Source: Oidiodendron maius Zn (taxonomy: Eukaryota > Ascomycota > Leotiomycetes > Myxotrichaceae). From it: 64,000 nucleotides of DNA. Below the pieces are notes generated by a model. The model had not been told where the DNA came from and ran no database searches. It saw nothing but the letters and a program-made list of their open reading frames with translations. The stretch is from assembly GCA_000827325.1 (NCBI GenBank), contig KN832870.1, positions 3,658,001-3,722,000 on the forward strand. Reading direction: 5' to 3'. The position numbers and the translations under genes were made by a program. Numbering within the stretch: the first letter of the stretch is position 1; every line of letters starts with the position of its first letter. Of the stretch, positions 61,331 to 64,000 are shown piece by piece.

Positions 61331-64000
61331 ATTCGTGGCATTTGGTGATATTTAGCTATTCCGGCTGTTTTTCGGCTGTCCCGTGAGCTACTGCAACCAC
61401 TGTGGAGTTAACGGAGTGGAAGAATGTTGTTGCGGATCTCTCCTTTTCCAATGGGGCGACGTCGATGTAGTCTCATTCTAATAACTAGGATTGCATCAGG
61501 TAGGTCCAGAGTTATCCTTTTTGTGCCTCTTCCCGCTATGGATTTTAAAGTCGTTCATTATTTCTATATATACGCTACACCTTCAAAACGAAGCCGTTCA
61601 GATAGTTCAAGGCGCACGTGCACTATACTACCGGTCAACTTTTCTTCGCCCCTGCTGAGCATTACGACGGGCATCATCCGTGAAGGTACTACATCTCTAT
61701 GTCACATGTTTAGACAATCACTCCATTCCCTAGAGAAGGTACTTGTCTTCTGGGAATTTCCATAGGCAATAGCCGTCTTCCACTACTGCTAGCCACTTGT
61801 GGAAGCTACTTTCATGTGCGATCCTTGCGCGTATCCGTTGTCACAAACAGCTTTTGGCGTGCCCTGGCCTGTGTAATGGCGCAACGGCAGGCAACGTTCG
61901 AGACCATTTCCAGCCTATTGATACCTTTCAATTGACTTCCTTTGGCTGCTCGACATTTTAGGAACGGCTTATTCCTGCTGAAGGTGAGACAGTCATTATT
62001 TGCCTACAGCTGTTCGATTGGAGTTGAATAACGAGTATATATGGCTTGCCCCTCCCCGCTTCTCTATTATTTTCTGGGTTCACTTCTTTAATTGTATTCT
62101 GGCCATCGCTAATCATGTCGCGGTCAGCAATCAATCCAGCATTGGCAGCTATTCTAATTGATGCAGGTACCAGTTTTGTACCACCAGATATGTCCCACTG
62201 TTTCAATTGTATCTTGTGTGAACGCGGCCAAATTTTGCCATTATCCGCTTCAACGGTTTGTACGGTGTATCATGAACGAATGTTGCTCCCGATGACGGTC
62301 ACAGCTGAAGCACCGACCATCAGAGTTATATCACCGCCGCCTGCTATCCATGAAAGTTTTCTCCGATAGTGATAAAAGATGCATTTTCAACTATGAAACT
62401 CCTGCTAATTATATGGAAAATGGATATGCCCTAAAAACTTTTCCGGACCTTTGAGTAACAATATTAACGCCGAGGCAGGAATGATCCAATCATTACCATC
62501 TTAGACTCCTTGCCTAGATCCTATTCTATGACTCCGAACACAAAACAAACTGTACCATGAGAAGTTTCATGTCGCAGTTTGGGCAAGTTTCTTTTTATAC
62601 GTTGATTCAATTGATCGGGAGCCTAGTATCCCTGTCAGTTATCGAATTTGCATTTCCAGCAACTTGGTACCATACCGCATCTGTGTCTCTAGCAATTCGT
62701 TCCACAATATCCACAAGCTCTCCCGGGAATGACCCACACTTCTCGTCCGTCGGCAGCGCATGTGGGACATTTCACTCCTGCCATCTGCTTCTAGTCAACC
62801 ATACTAGATTTCATGACAAGGTCAAGTCTTCCTACCGGGAGGATTTTCACACCGAGATGGGTCAAGTTGAGCATTGTCGAGGCAGTATGGCACAGAGACA
62901 CCAGAGGTTCGAAAGTTGTGAACTCTGACAAGACACATGGAACTGAAGGGGTCGCCATTAGAGTGGTAATGGTCGGCGATTTTGCAAGAAATGGTGCTTC
63001 TAGAATCGCGGGTTCGGGATCTGAAGAGGTGAATGAAGCAAGACTGGGTGGGAGCATTATTCCAGCCTTAATTCGGGATGGACTGGAGATCTTTATACTG
63101 TGGTACTGATGTTCAAGATACTTAACAACTTCGTTGTTCTGCAGGAACCCAGATACCCCTTCTACCCGAGGATAAGATAAATGGAAAATGCTCAGGTAAT
63201 GTCCGACGTGCGCGGCGAACATCGAGGTTGCTGGACTCTGCAGGCTGCTGCAAGTAGACAGTACCTTGCACTATTGGCAACGCAACGCTATGGTACTCCC
63301 TGGGGTGAAACAATTTCGAGCAGAACGTCATGGCTCTGTGACTTATGCTGATAATTCGATTTTGTCCATGTGCACGATTGCGGTTGTTCAAAAATCGGCA
63401 AGCCGGGTTGAGGAGATCGCGACCCGTCAGTGGAATCAGGGCGACAGCCATCAGGATAGGTGCGGGTTTCGGAGGCAGATAACCGGCCCCACAGATCTCA
63501 AATGATTTGATCTGCAAAATGCACGGGTTCTAGACGTTCCCAGTGTAGCGTCCCAGGAATCGTGTTAGCGGGCTCCGAGAATCTGAGTAGAGTCGTGGCT
63601 AGCGAATAGCAGGCCAAAGGGGGGATCTGATACATCACAATTACAGCGCCTCGGTACTGGCATTGTACATGCGCTAGTTGGCCCCAATGCTGAGGTTTGT
63701 TCAGGTAGGGACCAACCGCCACCGTGCTGGGAAGAGGCGGCCTCCCATCCTAGGGGGACGGCCGCCGAGATTGACATGGACGGGCTGCGCGGCCAAACTC
63801 CCCGCCGTGCGGACAGGACATGCTGCGCGATGCGGCAGATGCCATGGCTCGAAGGTCCGGCGAATAGAGCTGGCGGGTTGCTCATATCTCGGTTTCGGTT
63901 TACTCTGCACGATCATGCCCGATGCTCTAGCAGCAGCTTCTTCCCACTAAGGTTGCTGGGGCTCACACTATGTAATCTTACCCTTAAGGTTGGGACCTTC
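61331..64000. other. gene-poor stretch, right part
   Basis: About 2.7 kb with no intact gene. A broken coding relic on the minus strand lies at about 61958-62370. Opposed open frames at 62791-63222 on both strands have no recognisable motif. The last 400 bases are GC-richer and unassigned. Confidence 0.45.
61958..62370 (-). pseudogene. broken coding relic of unknown family
   Basis: On the minus strand a run of good codon quality includes G-G-G-D-I-T-L-M-V-G-A-S-A-V-T and, further on, L-K-Q-W-D-I-S-G-G-T-K-L and A-A-N-A-G-L-I-A-D. It does not form one intact gene. I do not recognise the family. It lies beside a decayed transposon in a gene-poor region, so it is treated as a fossil. Confidence 0.35.

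Noticed and set aside
62791-63222. Opposed frames of 98 to 143 codons on both strands
   Set aside because: Both strands are equally open, with no recognisable motif, in a region full of relics. Left unassigned.

Overview
The window is nuclear DNA of a filamentous ascomycete (Pezizomycotina). The evidence is genes split by short 45-65 base introns with GTAWGT-like donors and CTAAC/CTAAT branch points, two Zn2Cys6 regulators, a HET-domain gene, an AA14-type copper oxygenase, and an AT-rich transposon relic that looks altered by RIP. A leotiomycete-like origin is a guess. I assigned 20 intact-looking protein genes, one gene cut by the left edge, and several relics. Exons were placed by splice consensus, reading phase and family similarity recalled from memory. 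Nothing was searched.

Layout. 1-8.7 kb holds housekeeping genes: the start of an FG-repeat nucleoporin, a complex I subunit (NDUFA8 type), an RNPS1-like SR protein and a ULS1-like SNF2/RING translocase. 9.3-17 kb holds an ENPP-type phosphodiesterase, an APC-family permease and a secreted AA14-type LPMO with an odd Gly/Met-rich insert. 17-20.4 kb has no intact gene but carries a relic of a fungal rhodopsin-domain membrane protein. 20.4-30 kb holds an uncharacterised Arg-rich protein, an MFS transporter next to a Zn2Cys6 regulator, and a HET protein. 30-41.3 kb holds a MARVEL-like membrane protein, an unknown Ser/Pro-rich protein, a SREBP-type bHLH factor, a second Zn2Cys6 regulator, and a hydrolase/SnoaL-type protein. 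41.3-43.1 kb is a small island of decay: two copies of one repeat flank a broken FAD-linked oxidoreductase. 43.5-56.7 kb is a dense conserved block: IWS1, a BRR6/BRL1 nuclear-envelope protein, an SR-protein kinase, a GRIP-domain golgin (IMH1) and lunapark (LNP1). 56.7-64 kb has no intact gene I can support. It carries a decayed DDE transposase and at least one other broken coding relic.

Functional themes. The RNPS1-like SR protein and the SRPK-type kinase could be enzyme and substrate class. IMH1 and LNP1 (Golgi and ER shape) share one short divergent promoter, as do IWS1 and the BRR6-like gene. The MFS gene and its neighbouring Zn2Cys6 gene are a plausible transporter/regulator pair. I found no clearly undescribed system. 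The best leads are the Met-rich insert in the LPMO, the repeated D-I-H-T motifs and frame-keeping hydrophobic intron of the Arg-rich protein, and a compact hairpin cluster near 2.7 kb.
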